Positions 19,183 through 28,479 of a DNA stretch of 64,000 bases are shown here, piece after piece. Source of the DNA: Streptomyces sp. S465 (GTDB lineage Bacteria; Actinomycetota; Actinomycetes; Streptomycetales; Streptomycetaceae). How positions within the stretch are numbered: the stretch's first letter is position 1; each line of letters starts with the position of its first letter. The position numbers and the translations under genes were made by a program. The notes under the pieces are model-generated. The model did no database searches, was not told where the DNA came from, and saw nothing but the letters and a program-made list of their open reading frames with translations. The DNA is taken from contig NZ_CP114036.1 of NCBI RefSeq assembly GCF_026898115.1, forward strand, positions 2,046,001 through 2,110,000. The letters run 5' to 3'.

Positions 19183-19346
19183 TGGAGCGGTGCGGTATCG
19201 GACCGCGGGCCGCCGCAATAGTTGAATTACTGAACGGGTCCGCTCCGGACGCGCGCCTGCCCCGATCGCTATGGCGCAAACCAAACAGTGACCCAGTTCA
19301 CATTATCGCTCTATTGCCGTCAGTGCGGTAAGGCATGATCGGGGAC

Positions 19347-20273
19347 GTGACGCGACGCCTGATGCTCCTCGACACCGCCTCCCTCTACTTCCGGGCCTAC
19401 TTCGGTGTGCCGGATTCGGTCCGGGCCCCCGACGGCACCCCGGTGAACGCCGTGCGCGGGCTGCTCGACTTCATCGCCCGGCTGGTCCAGGACCACCGCC
19501 CGGACGACCTGGTGGCCTGCATGGACTTCGACTGGCGCCCGGCCTGGCGGGTCGAGCTGATCCCCACGTACAAGGCCCACCGGGTCGCCGAGGAGGCCCC
19601 GGCGGGGGCCGGGGTGGACGTGGAGGAGGTGCCGGACACGCTCTCCCCGCAGGTCCCGGTGATCGACGAGGTGCTCGACGCGGTCGGCATCGCCCGGGTG
19701 GGCGCCGCGGGCTACGAGGCCGACGATGTGATCGGCACGCTCACCGGACGGGCGGCCGGTCCGGTCGACATCGTCACCGGCGACCGCGACCTGTTCCAGC
19801 TGGTGGACGACGAGCGCGGGGTGCGGGTGCTCTACCCCGTCAAGGGCGTGGGCACCCTGCTCCTGGTCGACGAGTCCTACGTGCGCGAGAAGTACGGGGT
19901 GGCCGGCTCGGGGTACGCGGATCTGGCGCTGCTGCGCGGCGACCCCAGCGACGGACTGCCGGGCGTGCCCGGGATCGGCGAGAAGACCGCCGCCAAGCTG
20001 CTGGCCGCCCATGGCGATCTGGCCGGGATCATGGCCGCCGTCGACGATCCCACCGCCAAGCTGACCCCCACCCAGCGCAAGCGGCTGGCCGAGGCGCGGG
20101 CGTATGTCGAGGTCGCTCCGAGGGTGGTGCGGGTCGCCCCGGACGTGGCCCTGCCGGCCTTCGACCCGGCGCTGCCGCGGTCCCCGCGCGACCCCGGGGC
20201 CGTGGCGGCGCTGGCGGAGCGCTGGGGCTTGGGCGGATCTTTGCGCAGACTTCTTTCCACCCTCGAGGGATGA
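19347..20273 (+). CDS. 5'-3' exonuclease (polymerase I N-terminal-domain type)
   Basis: A stand-alone flap/5'-3' exonuclease of about 308 residues without a polymerase domain. Metal-binding acids appear in LMLLDTASLYFRAYFG, CMDFDWRPAWR, AAGYEADDVIGTL and VTGDRDLFQLVDD. The helix-hairpin-helix is in LLRGDPSDGLPGVPGIGEKTAAKLLAAHG. It removes RNA primers or flaps during replication and repair. The start is uncertain: GTG at 19347 matches the usual family N-terminus (TRRLMLLDTAS), while ATG at 19335 adds four residues. It is divergent from proV. Confidence 0.9.
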   Translation: MTRRLMLLDTASLYFRAYFGVPDSVRAPDGTPVNAVRGLLDFIARLVQDHRPDDLVACMDFDWRPAWRVELIPTYKAHRVAEEAPAGAGVDVEEVPDTLSPQVPVIDEVLDAVGIARVGAAGYEADDVIGTLTGRAAGPVDIVTGDRDLFQLVDDERGVRVLYPVKGVGTLLLVDESYVREKYGVAGSGYADLALLRGDPSDGLPGVPGIGEKTAAKLLAAHGDLAGIMAAVDDPTAKLTPTQRKRLAEARAYVEVAPRVVRVAPDVALPAFDPALPRSPRDPGAVAALAERWGLGGSLRRLLSTLEG

Positions 20274-20277
20274 GCTG

Positions 20278-20296
20278 TTAGGTTAGGTAACCCTAA
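20278..20296 (+). promoter_or_regulatory. Iron box (IdeR/DmdR1-type operator)
   Basis: TTAGGTTAGGTAACCCTAA closely matches the actinobacterial iron-box consensus TTAGGTTAGGCTAACCTAA. It is 25 bases upstream of the siderophore-interacting protein start and would place that gene under repression by iron-loaded DmdR1/IdeR. Confidence 0.88.
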
Positions 20297-20320
20297 CTCT
20301 TTTTGATCAGGGAGGCCGCT

Positions 20321-21208
20321 ATGGCAGACCGTCCGGCCCGCAGGACGCGCACGCCGCACCGCGCACAGGTGGTGCGCACCGACCGGCTCACCCCGCATAT
20401 GGTGCGGGTCGTCCTGGGCGGCGACGGCCTCGCCGAGTTCCACGCGGGCGAGTGGACCGACCACTACATCAAGCTGCTCTTCCCGTCCGGGGGCGCCACC
20501 TACCCCGAGCCGTTCGACCTGGAGAAGATCCGCGCCGACTTCCCCCGCGACCAGTGGCCGGTCACCCGTACGTACACGGTACGGGCCTGGGATCCGGCGG
20601 CCCGCGAGCTGACCGTGGACTTCGTGACCCACGGCGACCAGGGGCTCGCCGGACCGTGGGCCGCCCGGGTCCAGCCGGGCGAGGAGATCTACTTCATGGG
20701 GCCGGGCGGCGCCTACGCCCCCAGCGCCGAGGCCGACTGGCATCTGCTCGCGGGCGACGAGAGCGCGCTGCCCGCCATCGCCACCGCACTGGAGCGGCTC
20801 ACCGCCACCGCGCCCGGTACGGACGGCGCGACCCAGCCGCCGGTGCACGTCTTCATCGAGGTCGCGGACGAGAAGGACGAGCTGAAGCTCACCGTGCCGG
20901 ACGGAGCCGAGGTGAGCTGGCTGCACCGGGGCGGCGCACCGGTCGGCGAGGCGCTGGTGGCGGCCGTCCAGGGGCTGGAGTTCCCGGCCGGCCAGGTGCA
21001 CGCCTTCGTCCACGGCGAGGCGGGCTTCGTGAAGGAGATCCGCCGCCATCTGCGCGTCGAGCGACAGATCCCGCGCGAGTGGCTGTCCATCTCCGGCTAC
21101 TGGCGGCGCGGCCATGACGAGGACGGCTGGCAGGCGTCGAAGCGGGAGTGGAACCGGCAGGTCGAGGCCGAGCAGGAGGGGGCGGGCTCCGACGAGGCCG
21201 CGGCGTAG
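20321..21208 (+). CDS. Siderophore-interacting protein (FAD-dependent ferric reductase)
   Basis: A 295-residue SIP-family flavoprotein that reduces ferric siderophores in the cytoplasm to release iron. The FAD-binding motif VTRTYTVRAWD is at about 80-90, followed by DFVTHGDQGLAGPWA and the C-terminal NAD(P)H-type region (HLLAGDESALPAIATALE). A late motif, HAFVHGEAGFVKEIRRHL, and the ending ISGYWRRGHDEDGWQ are typical. ATG at 20321 has GGAGG just upstream. An iron box overlaps the promoter region, and an intrinsic terminator follows the gene. Confidence 0.93.
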   Translation: MADRPARRTRTPHRAQVVRTDRLTPHMVRVVLGGDGLAEFHAGEWTDHYIKLLFPSGGATYPEPFDLEKIRADFPRDQWPVTRTYTVRAWDPAARELTVDFVTHGDQGLAGPWAARVQPGEEIYFMGPGGAYAPSAEADWHLLAGDESALPAIATALERLTATAPGTDGATQPPVHVFIEVADEKDELKLTVPDGAEVSWLHRGGAPVGEALVAAVQGLEFPAGQVHAFVHGEAGFVKEIRRHLRVERQIPREWLSISGYWRRGHDEDGWQASKREWNRQVEAEQEGAGSDEAAA

Positions 21209-21237
21209 CACACCGCGCCGGCGCTGACGCGTACGAC

Positions 21238-21275
21238 GGGCGGGTGGACTGCTGATGGCGTCCACCCGCCCTTTT
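21238..21275 (+). terminator. Intrinsic terminator of the siderophore-interacting gene
   Basis: GGGCGGGTGGA at 21238-21248 pairs perfectly with TCCACCCGCCC at 21261-21271 and is followed by TTTT. It is 30 bases beyond the stop of the upstream rightward gene. Confidence 0.85.
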
Positions 21276-21679
21276 GCGTCCCCACGCACCTACGCACCCA
21301 CTGGGCCACGCGCCCACCCGCGCACTCGCACGCTCGCGCGTTCGCGGCCCCGAGGAGCGCACAACGGTAGGTATTACGGCGCCCAGAGTTTTTAACCCTA
21401 CTTACACATAAGCCCCTCGATGCACCAATTGCACCTGTCGCATCCTTCACCCGATCGCTTAAATCGGTGACAGCGAGATTGACGGCGCCCCGTGCTCTGG
21501 CGCCGAGTCGCTTCCCATCGAACGACCCGCCCCCAGGTGCCGGCCCCGAGGCAACGGGTCTTTCACGCGCCCTTCCCCGCCCCCGCCGGGGCCTCCCACG
21601 CGGTCGCGGGCCGCCTCAGCCATCGGCTCGCCGCCCGTGCGCATCCCCGGCGGAGCGGTACGACCGAAGGAGAACGATC
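21276..21679. other. Upstream region of the first IPT/TIG gene
   Basis: About 400 bases without a supported gene. The part 21365-21475 is unusually AT-rich for this genome (GAGTTTTTAACCCTACTTACACATAA), as expected for a promoter or regulatory region. A leftward transcript would have no gene to serve. The ribosome-binding site GAAGGAG is at 21666-21672, before ATG 21680. Confidence 0.4.
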
Positions 21680-22471
21680 ATGGCAACCATCACTTCGCTG
21701 GTGGATACGACGACCACCACCAACCAGGGCAAGCCCGGGGACACCGTCCAGATCAACGGCACCGCCATGGCCACCACGACGAGGGTCAACTTCGGTTCGG
21801 CGGCGGTCACCCCGGCGTCCGTCACCGCCACCCAGGTCACCTTCGTCGTGCCCAATTCGGCGCCGTGTTCCGGCCAGGTCTCGGTCAGCGTCACCAGCAG
21901 CGCCGGCGCCACCAGCAACGCCCTGCCGTTCTTCGTCATCGCCTCGCCGACGACCACGGCGCTGAGCGTCGGCTGCGTCCCGGCCGCCACCGGTGGCGCG
22001 GTGACACTGTTCGGCACCAACTTCCTGACCGGAACACAAGTCGGAGTCGGCACCGTCGGCAATGTGGCGGTCACCCCCACCCAGTCCACCCAGGTCGCCT
22101 TCACCGCACCGGCCAACCCGGGCCAGGTCGGCACGGTGTCGACCCAACCGGTGACCATCACCACCGCCGGCGGAACCAGCCCATCGGGCACCACTCTGAT
22201 CGACTACTACCTCGCCCCCGCCATCACCACGGTGGCGCCCACGACCGGCACGGCGGGAGACACCATCACCATCACCGGAACCGGCTTCGTGAACGTCGCG
22301 AACGTCACCTTCACCGACAGCGCGGCCGCCACCGCCACCGCGGTCTTCACACCCATCAGTGACACCCAGCTCGTCGCCACCGTGCCCGCCGGACTCGCCC
22401 TCGGCGCCGGGACCATCACGGTCGCCACCTGCGGCGGCACCTCCAACGCCGTGGCCTTCACCGTTACCTGA
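21680..22471 (+). CDS. IPT/TIG-domain protein, three repeats, no signal peptide
   Basis: A 263-residue, Thr/Val/Gly-rich, nearly lysine-free beta protein made of three IPT/TIG (immunoglobulin-like, transcription-factor/plexin) domains at about 1-88, 90-178 and 180-263. Each contains a G..V.I.GT.......V.FG core (PGDTVQINGTAMATTTRVNFG; GGAVTLFGTNFLTG; AGDTITITGTGFVNVANVTF). ATG at 21680 follows GAAGGAG. The N-terminus (MATITSLVDTTTTTNQGKPG) has no Sec, Tat or lipoprotein signal. The function is unknown; such domains usually mediate binding on surfaces or in large assemblies. Confidence 0.82.
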   Translation: MATITSLVDTTTTTNQGKPGDTVQINGTAMATTTRVNFGSAAVTPASVTATQVTFVVPNSAPCSGQVSVSVTSSAGATSNALPFFVIASPTTTALSVGCVPAATGGAVTLFGTNFLTGTQVGVGTVGNVAVTPTQSTQVAFTAPANPGQVGTVSTQPVTITTAGGTSPSGTTLIDYYLAPAITTVAPTTGTAGDTITITGTGFVNVANVTFTDSAAATATAVFTPISDTQLVATVPAGLALGAGTITVATCGGTSNAVAFTVT

Positions 22472-22627
22472 CCGTCCGGGACGACCGGGCACCGACGGTA
22501 CGCACGACCACCGAGTCGCCGCCGTCCGCGTCGTGTGACGCGGACGGCGGCGGCGCCCCGCGCCCTGGCCGACGATCGCCGGCCGGGGCGCGGCCGTCCC
22601 AGGCGGTACGAGAAGGAGAAGAGCATC

Positions 22628-23893
22628 ATGGCCCCCGTAGTGACCAGCATCAGTCCCACCCAAGGTGCTCCAGCAGGGGGCACCTTCGTCACCCTCACCG
22701 GCTCCGGTTTCACCGGCGCCACCGCGGTCAGGTTCGGTCCCAACCTGGCCACCGACGTGGTGGTCGTGAGCGCCGCGCAGATCACGGCCAGGACGCCCGC
22801 GGGGAGCGGCACGGTGAAGGTCACGGTCACCGGGCCGACGGGGACCAGCACCCAGAACGTGTTCTTCACCTATACGACAGTGGCGGCCCCGGTCCTCACC
22901 TCGCTCAGCCCGACTTCGGGCCCCACCACGGGGGGCAACACGGTCACCCTCACCGGCACCAACCTGGCCGGGGCGACCCAAGTCCTCTTCGGCCCCAACC
23001 CCGCCACCATCCTCACCAACACCCCCACCCAAATCACCGTCACCGCCCCCGCCGGACCACCATCCTCAGTCAACGTCACCGTCACCACCCCCAGCGGCAC
23101 CAGCAACCCCCTCCCCTACACCTACACCCCCACCCCCACACCCACCCTCACCACCCTCAACCCCACCTCAGGCCCCACCACCGGCGGCAACACCGTCACC
23201 CTCACCGGCACCAACCTCACCGGCGCCACCTCGGTGACGTTCGGGCTGAACCCGGCGACGATCCTCACCAATTCAGGCACCCAGATCACCGTCAGCGCGC
23301 CCGCCGGGCCACCGTCCTCGGTCAACGTCACCGTCACCACCCCAGGCGGCACCAGCAATCCGCTGCCGTACTTCTACATCGCCGCCCCAACCGTCAGCGA
23401 TCTGTCGCCGCATTTCGGCCCGGCCGCCGGGGCCAACACCGTCACCGTCTTCGGCAGCAATCTGACCCTCACCAGCGCGGTGAGCTTCGGGGCGAATCAG
23501 GCCACCGCCATCACCGTGGTCTCCGACAGCCAGTTGACCGCGACCGCGCCGGCCGGGTCGGGCACGGTCGTCGTCACCGTCACCACCCCGGGCGGCACCA
23601 GCACGGCGGCCACCGGGAATCCGTACTACACCTATCTCGGGGCACCCATCCTGACCAGCCTCAATCCCGCCCATGGCTCGGACTTGGGGGGCGACTCCAT
23701 CGTGCTGGTCGGCAGCAATCTCACCTACACCGACGCGGTGACCTTCGGCGGGGTCCCGGCCTCGTTCTCGGCGATCTCCGACACCCAGGTCGTCGCGACC
23801 TCCCCGCCCGGGGCGCCCGGCACGGTGAACGTGGTGGCCCACACCCCGGCCGGGAACAGCAACGCCCTGCCCTACGTCTACGACCCCGCCTGA
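22628..23893 (+). CDS. IPT/TIG-domain protein, five repeats, no signal peptide
   Basis: A 421-residue paralogue of the preceding gene with five IPT/TIG repeats of about 85 residues. Each starts like VLTSLSPTSGPTTGGNTVTL with a GTNL..AT.V.FG core. Repeats 2 and 3 are nearly identical in both protein and DNA (22900-23110 against 23150-23360), which suggests recent duplication or gene conversion. ATG at 22628 has GAGAAGGAG upstream. No secretion signal is seen at the N-terminus (MAPVVTSISPTQGAPAGGTF). The 156-base gap to the first gene contains no clear terminator, so the two may be co-transcribed. Role unknown. Confidence 0.82.
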   Translation: MAPVVTSISPTQGAPAGGTFVTLTGSGFTGATAVRFGPNLATDVVVVSAAQITARTPAGSGTVKVTVTGPTGTSTQNVFFTYTTVAAPVLTSLSPTSGPTTGGNTVTLTGTNLAGATQVLFGPNPATILTNTPTQITVTAPAGPPSSVNVTVTTPSGTSNPLPYTYTPTPTPTLTTLNPTSGPTTGGNTVTLTGTNLTGATSVTFGLNPATILTNSGTQITVSAPAGPPSSVNVTVTTPGGTSNPLPYFYIAAPTVSDLSPHFGPAAGANTVTVFGSNLTLTSAVSFGANQATAITVVSDSQLTATAPAGSGTVVVTVTTPGGTSTAATGNPYYTYLGAPILTSLNPAHGSDLGGDSIVLVGSNLTYTDAVTFGGVPASFSAISDTQVVATSPPGAPGTVNVVAHTPAGNSNALPYVYDPA

Positions 23894-23947
23894 TGGGCGG
23901 GACCGCCCGTCAGCCGGTCCCGCCCGTCAGCCGTCAGCCGTCAGCCG

Positions 23948-26770
23948 TCAGCCGACCGAGGAGTACGCCACGACCCCGCGCAGCAGCCCGTCCACCGCAC
24001 GGCGGGCGTTGCGTGCCACCGTGCCCTCCGGGGCCGCCGCGGCGATCTGGCCGAGCACATCGATCAGCTGCTTGGTCCAGCGCACGAAGTCACCGGCGGG
24101 CATGTCGATTTCCCGCAGCACCTCATCGAGCCCGTGTCCGGACGCCCAGCGGTAGGCGGCCCAGGCGAACCCCAGATCCGGCTCACGCTGGCCGACGCCC
24201 TCCGTCTGGTTGATCCGGTGATCCTCCTCCAGGGCGTCCAGCCGCCCCCAGATGCGGACCATCTCGCCGAGCGCGTCCTTGGCCCGGCCGGCGGGCAGCT
24301 TGGGCGGAAGCGCGTCATCGGCCGACCGCGCCTCGTAGACGAGCGCGGAGGCACAGGCCGCGAGCTCCGCGGGGGCCAGCCCCTCCCAGACGCTCTCCCG
24401 CAGGCACTCGCTGGCCAGCAGGTCCAGCTCGCCGTACAGCCGCGCCAGCCGCTTGCCCTCGTCCGTGACCTCGTCGCCGCGCAGATAGTCCAGCTCGGTC
24501 AGCAGGGAGCAGATCCGGTCGAAGGTGCGGGCGATGGTGTTCGTACGGCCCTCGATGCGCCGCTCCAGCTGCCGGGTGTCGCGCAGCAGCCGGTGGTAGC
24601 GCTCGCCCCAGCGGGCGTGGTCCTCGCGGTCGGCACAGCCGTGGCAGGGGTGGGCGCGGATGGCCCGGCGCAGCCGGCTGATCTCGGCGTCGTCGGCCGC
24701 GGGCGAGCGCTCCTTGCGGTGGCGCCGCATCTCGTGGTGACCGGCCTTGGTGCGCAGCGCGGAGGCCAGATCGCGGCGGGACTGCGGGCTGCGCGGATTG
24801 AACGACTTGGGGATGCGCATCCGGTCCAGCGGCTCGACCGGGACCGGGAAGTCGATCGCCGCCAGCCGCTTGACCTGCCGCTCGGCGGTGAGCACCAGGG
24901 GCCGTGGCCCGTCGTGGTACTCCATGCCGCGGTGGCCACCCACCCGCCCGGCGGACAGCCCGGGGTCCAGCACCAGCGCGAGGCCGGCGAACTTGCCGGT
25001 GGGGACATGGATGACATCGCCGGGGCGGAGCTTCTCCAGGGCGACCGCGGCGGCCGCGCGCCGCTGGGCCGCGCCCTGCCGGGCCAGCTCGGTCTCGCGG
25101 TCCTTGAGCTCGCGGCGCAGCCGGGCGTACTCGTCGAAGTCGCCGAGATGGCAGGTCATGGATTCGCGGTAGCCGGCCAGCCCCTCCTCGTTGCGCTGCA
25201 CCTGCCGGGAGATCCCGACGACCGCCTTGTCGGCCTGGAACTGCGCGAAGGAGGTTTCCAGCAACTCGCGCGAGCGGTGCCGGCCGAACTGGGAGACGAG
25301 GTTGACCGCCATGTTGTACGACGGTTTGAAGGAGGAGCGCAGCGGATACGTCCGGGTGCCGGCCAGCCCGGCGAGCGCGGCGGGGTCCATGGCACGCTGC
25401 CACAACACCACCGCATGGCCCTCGACATCGATACCGCGCCGCCCGGCCCGGCCGGTCAACTGGGTGTACTCACCGGGGGTGATGTCGACGTGCTGCTCGC
25501 CGTTCCACTTGACGAGCTTCTCCAACACCACCGAGCGGGCGGGCATGTTGATGCCGAGGGCGAGGGTCTCGGTGGCGAACACCGCCTTGACCAGGCCGCG
25601 GACGAAAAGCTCCTCGACGACTTCCTTGAAGGTGGGGAGCATTCCGGCGTGGTGGGCCGCGATGCCCCGCTCCAGGCCCTCCAGGAATTCGAAGTACCCC
25701 AGCACATGGAGGTCTTCGTCGGGGATGCCGGCGGTGCGCTCCTCGACGAGGGCCCGCACCTGGCCGCGCGCCGCCTCGTCGTTGAGCCGCAGCCCCGCGT
25801 GGAGACACTGCTGGACGGCGGCTTCGCAGCCGGCCCGGCTGAAGATGAAGGTGATGGCCGGAAGCAGCCCCTCGGCGTCGAGCCGGTCGATGACCTCGGG
25901 CCGGCCGGGGGTCCAGATCCGGCTGCGCTGACGGCGCTCGCGCTCCCGGTCGGCCTCCCGCATGGTGCGGCCGCGGCGCTTGTCGCGGCCGAAGCTGGGG
26001 CGGCTGTTCTCCATCCGGGCCAGCCGGACCAGATCGGGGTTAACCTCGCGGCGTCCGCCCTGGTCGCCGTCGCGGCCGCTCTTCTCCTCGAACAGGTCGT
26101 ACATCCGGCGCCCGGCGAGGACGTGCTGCCACAGCGGCACCGGGCGGTGCTCGGAGACGATGACCTCGGTGTCGCCACGGACGGTGTCGAGCCAGTCTCC
26201 GAACTCCTCGGCGTTGGAGACGGTCGCGGAGAGTGACACCAGCGTCACCGACTCGGGGAGGTGGATGATGACCTCTTCCCAGACGGCGCCGCGGAACCGG
26301 TCGGAGAGGTAGTGGACCTCGTCCATCACCACATGGCCGAGGCCGAGCAGTGACTGGGAGCCGGCATAGAGCATGTTCCGCAGCACCTCGGTGGTCATGA
26401 CGACCACCGGGGCATCGGAATTGACGCTGTTGTCCCCGGTGAGCAGGCCGACCCGGTCGGCGCCGTAGCGTTTCACCAGGTCGGTGTACTTCTGGTTGGA
26501 CAGCGCCTTGATGGGCGTGGTGTAGAAGCACTTGCGGCCCTGGGTCAGCGCCAGGTGGACGGCGAACTCGCCCACGATGGTCTTGCCGGAGCCGGTGGGA
26601 GCGGCCACCAGCACGCCCTTGCCGGCCTCCAGGGCCTTGCACGCCTCGATCTGGAAGGGGTCCAGCTCGAAGTCGTACATCTCGCGGAAGGGGGCCAGCG
26701 CGGTGGCCTGCTCGGCGGCCCGGACGCGGGACGCCGCATAGCGCTCGGCGGGAGATAGCTCGTCGGTCAT
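23948..26770 (-). CDS. helY: Ski2/Mtr4-like DEAD/DEAH-box RNA helicase HelY
   Basis: A 940-residue superfamily 2 helicase. Motif I is APTGSGKT (about 56-63), motif Ia TTPIKALSNQKY, motif II DEVH (about 150), motif III SLSATVSN, motif VI QLTGRAGRRGID. An insert with charged residues (RDGDQGGRREVNPD) precedes the second RecA-like domain. The C-terminal part resembles the DSHCT/arch region. Actinobacterial HelY proteins are thought to act in RNA turnover. ATG at 26770 starts the conserved MTDELSPAERYAASR. It is likely in a separate transcript from tatC, given the hairpin at 26854-26876. Confidence 0.94.
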   Translation of the reverse strand: MTDELSPAERYAASRVRAAEQATALAPFREMYDFELDPFQIEACKALEAGKGVLVAAPTGSGKTIVGEFAVHLALTQGRKCFYTTPIKALSNQKYTDLVKRYGADRVGLLTGDNSVNSDAPVVVMTTEVLRNMLYAGSQSLLGLGHVVMDEVHYLSDRFRGAVWEEVIIHLPESVTLVSLSATVSNAEEFGDWLDTVRGDTEVIVSEHRPVPLWQHVLAGRRMYDLFEEKSGRDGDQGGRREVNPDLVRLARMENSRPSFGRDKRRGRTMREADRERERRQRSRIWTPGRPEVIDRLDAEGLLPAITFIFSRAGCEAAVQQCLHAGLRLNDEAARGQVRALVEERTAGIPDEDLHVLGYFEFLEGLERGIAAHHAGMLPTFKEVVEELFVRGLVKAVFATETLALGINMPARSVVLEKLVKWNGEQHVDITPGEYTQLTGRAGRRGIDVEGHAVVLWQRAMDPAALAGLAGTRTYPLRSSFKPSYNMAVNLVSQFGRHRSRELLETSFAQFQADKAVVGISRQVQRNEEGLAGYRESMTCHLGDFDEYARLRRELKDRETELARQGAAQRRAAAAVALEKLRPGDVIHVPTGKFAGLALVLDPGLSAGRVGGHRGMEYHDGPRPLVLTAERQVKRLAAIDFPVPVEPLDRMRIPKSFNPRSPQSRRDLASALRTKAGHHEMRRHRKERSPAADDAEISRLRRAIRAHPCHGCADREDHARWGERYHRLLRDTRQLERRIEGRTNTIARTFDRICSLLTELDYLRGDEVTDEGKRLARLYGELDLLASECLRESVWEGLAPAELAACASALVYEARSADDALPPKLPAGRAKDALGEMVRIWGRLDALEEDHRINQTEGVGQREPDLGFAWAAYRWASGHGLDEVLREIDMPAGDFVRWTKQLIDVLGQIAAAAPEGTVARNARRAVDGLLRGVVAYSSVG

Positions 26771-26853
26771 CGTATCTACGAGCCTACCGGCCGCCTCCGA
26801 CAGCGCACGCGATCTTTATCGGGGCTTTGTTCGGGCCACCGGGTGGGCCACCG

Positions 26854-26876
26854 GGCCGCCCACCGGGTGGGCGGCC
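26854..26876 (-). terminator. Hairpin after tatC
   Basis: GGCCGCCCA at 26854-26862 pairs with TGGGCGGCC at 26868-26876 around CCGGG. It lies just beyond the tatC stop in the direction of transcription, within a run of related CCACCGGG repeats. Confidence 0.6.
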
Positions 26877-26894
26877 GGGCACGGCCGGGTGCGG

Positions 26895-27869
26895 CTAGGT
26901 GATGTCGTCGTAGCCGTTGCGCCGGGCGTTACCGGAGTCGTCCCCGTCGGTGAGCTCCGGCGCGGCGCTGGGCGCGCCGATGGCCTCGGGCGTGAGGTCC
27001 AGCTCGGACGCCTCGTCGTCGCTCAGGCCGAAGTCGGGGTCGGCGGCCCTGCGGCGTGCCTTGCGCCGGTCGTTGACCAGGGCGACGGCGACGGCCCCGA
27101 AGTAGAGCACGACGACCGGCCCGGCCAGGGCGAACATGCCGATCGGGTCGGTGCTGGGGGTGGCGACGGCACCGAAGACCGTGATGCCCATGATCATGGC
27201 GCGCCACCAGCCGAGCATCCGGCGTCCGGTGAGGATGCCGGTGAAGTTCAGCAGGATCAGCAGCAGCGGGAGCTCGAAGGCGAGCCCGAAGACGACGACC
27301 ATGCGGGCGAGCAGGTCGAGGAAGTCGTCCAGCGGGAGGAGGTTGTTGGCCCCCTCCGGGGTGAAGCCGATGAGGACCTTGGCGCTGGTCGGGAGGATCA
27401 TGTACGCGAAGTAGGCGCCACCGACGAACAGCGGTACGCCCAGGCCCACGAAGAACAGGCCGTACTTCTTCTCGTTGCGGTGCAGTCCGGGGGCGAGGAA
27501 GGCCCACAGCTGGTACAGCCAGACCGGGGTGGCCACCACCAGACCGGTCGTGAAGGAGACCTTCAGCATGATCGTGAACGGCGACAGCAGACCGTTCACG
27601 GTGAAGTAGGCACAGTCGTGGCCGTCGCCGCCCTTTTGTGAGAGGTCGGAGAGCGAGACCCCACCACAGCCGACGGAGTCCAGCACCGGCTGCATCAGGA
27701 ACTTGGCGATGTCCATGTAGTAGAACATCGCGACGATCGTGACCACGCAGATCGCCAGGACCGATTTGAGCAACCGGTTGCGCAGCTCACGCAGGTGCTC
27801 GGACAGGGGCATCCGCCCCTCGGGGTCCTTCTCCTTCTTGCGGGCAGACTTGAGCACCCACGTCCTCAT
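26895..27869 (-). CDS. tatC: Sec-independent protein translocase TatC
   Basis: A 324-residue polytopic membrane protein with the TatC signature near the N-terminus (EGRMPLSEHLRELRNRLLKS), including the conserved Glu of the twin-arginine recognition site, and six membrane segments between about 35 and 260. The hydrophilic C-terminal tail (about 270-324) is longer than in E. coli. It binds the RR signal of exported proteins such as the one encoded at 10943. It lies 49 bases downstream of tatA. A GTG at 27857 (VLKSARKKEKDPEG) is an alternative start. Confidence 0.96.
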   Translation of the reverse strand: MRTWVLKSARKKEKDPEGRMPLSEHLRELRNRLLKSVLAICVVTIVAMFYYMDIAKFLMQPVLDSVGCGGVSLSDLSQKGGDGHDCAYFTVNGLLSPFTIMLKVSFTTGLVVATPVWLYQLWAFLAPGLHRNEKKYGLFFVGLGVPLFVGGAYFAYMILPTSAKVLIGFTPEGANNLLPLDDFLDLLARMVVVFGLAFELPLLLILLNFTGILTGRRMLGWWRAMIMGITVFGAVATPSTDPIGMFALAGPVVVLYFGAVAVALVNDRRKARRRAADPDFGLSDDEASELDLTPEAIGAPSAAPELTDGDDSGNARRNGYDDIT

Positions 27870-27918
27870 CTCGTGCGTCCAGTGGCGGCCGTCCGTGCCG
27901 CCTTCACGTGGCCCTGGG

Positions 27919-28206
27919 TCAGCGCTTGGTGGTGTCGCTCGGCTCCGACACCGGGCGCGAGCTGGTCACGTCGCCGGGCGCGGCCTGGATCGTGCGGTGG
28001 GTGGCGTCGTCCTGACCGGGGTTGGGCGGGTCGGCCGGCGCGCTCTGCTGCTGGCTGTCCGACTTCATCGCCTTCGCCTCGCTCTTGAGGATGCGGGCCG
28101 ACTTGCCCAGCGAGCGGGCCATGTCCGGAAGCTTCTTCGCACCGAACAGCAGCACGACGACGACAAGGATGAGGATGATCTCGGGAGCGCCGAGCCTTCC
28201 GAACAT
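27919..28206 (-). CDS. tatA: Twin-arginine translocase subunit TatA
   Basis: 95 residues: a short N-terminal membrane helix ([17 protein letters not shown]), the hinge FGAKKLP, an amphipathic helix ([20 protein letters not shown]) and an unstructured polar tail. This is the TatA/E plan, and TatA oligomers form the export pore. It is followed closely by tatC in the same direction. The start has the family sequence MFGRLG.PEI. Confidence 0.95.
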   Translation of the reverse strand: MFGRLGAPEIILILVVVVLLFGAKKLPDMARSLGKSARILKSEAKAMKSDSQQQSAPADPPNPGQDDATHRTIQAAPGDVTSSRPVSEPSDTTKR

Positions 28207-28479
28207 AAGCGTCTACCTTCTCACCGAGGCGGCTGGGGGTGGGGCTGCCCGACCGGTCGGACAGGTGTCCGGCAGCCGTGCTGTCAGCGATCGTAGCGCG
28301 CGGGGGTGAACCGGAGGCAATCCCCGTGCGGACTCCGGGTTGCGGCCCTCCGCCTCGCTGCCAGGGCCACGAACTGTCAGCGTACCCCCCTTGGCTGTGA
28401 CGCAGCAGAGCGCCCGTCGGCCGCCGTCCGACCGGAGAATCGGCCACGGACCGTGACCGCCGCCGACGCGGAGTGGCCC

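Noticed and set aside
24134-26236. Rightward 700-codon frame
   Set aside because: Antisense to helY; the helicase motifs are complete on the other strand.
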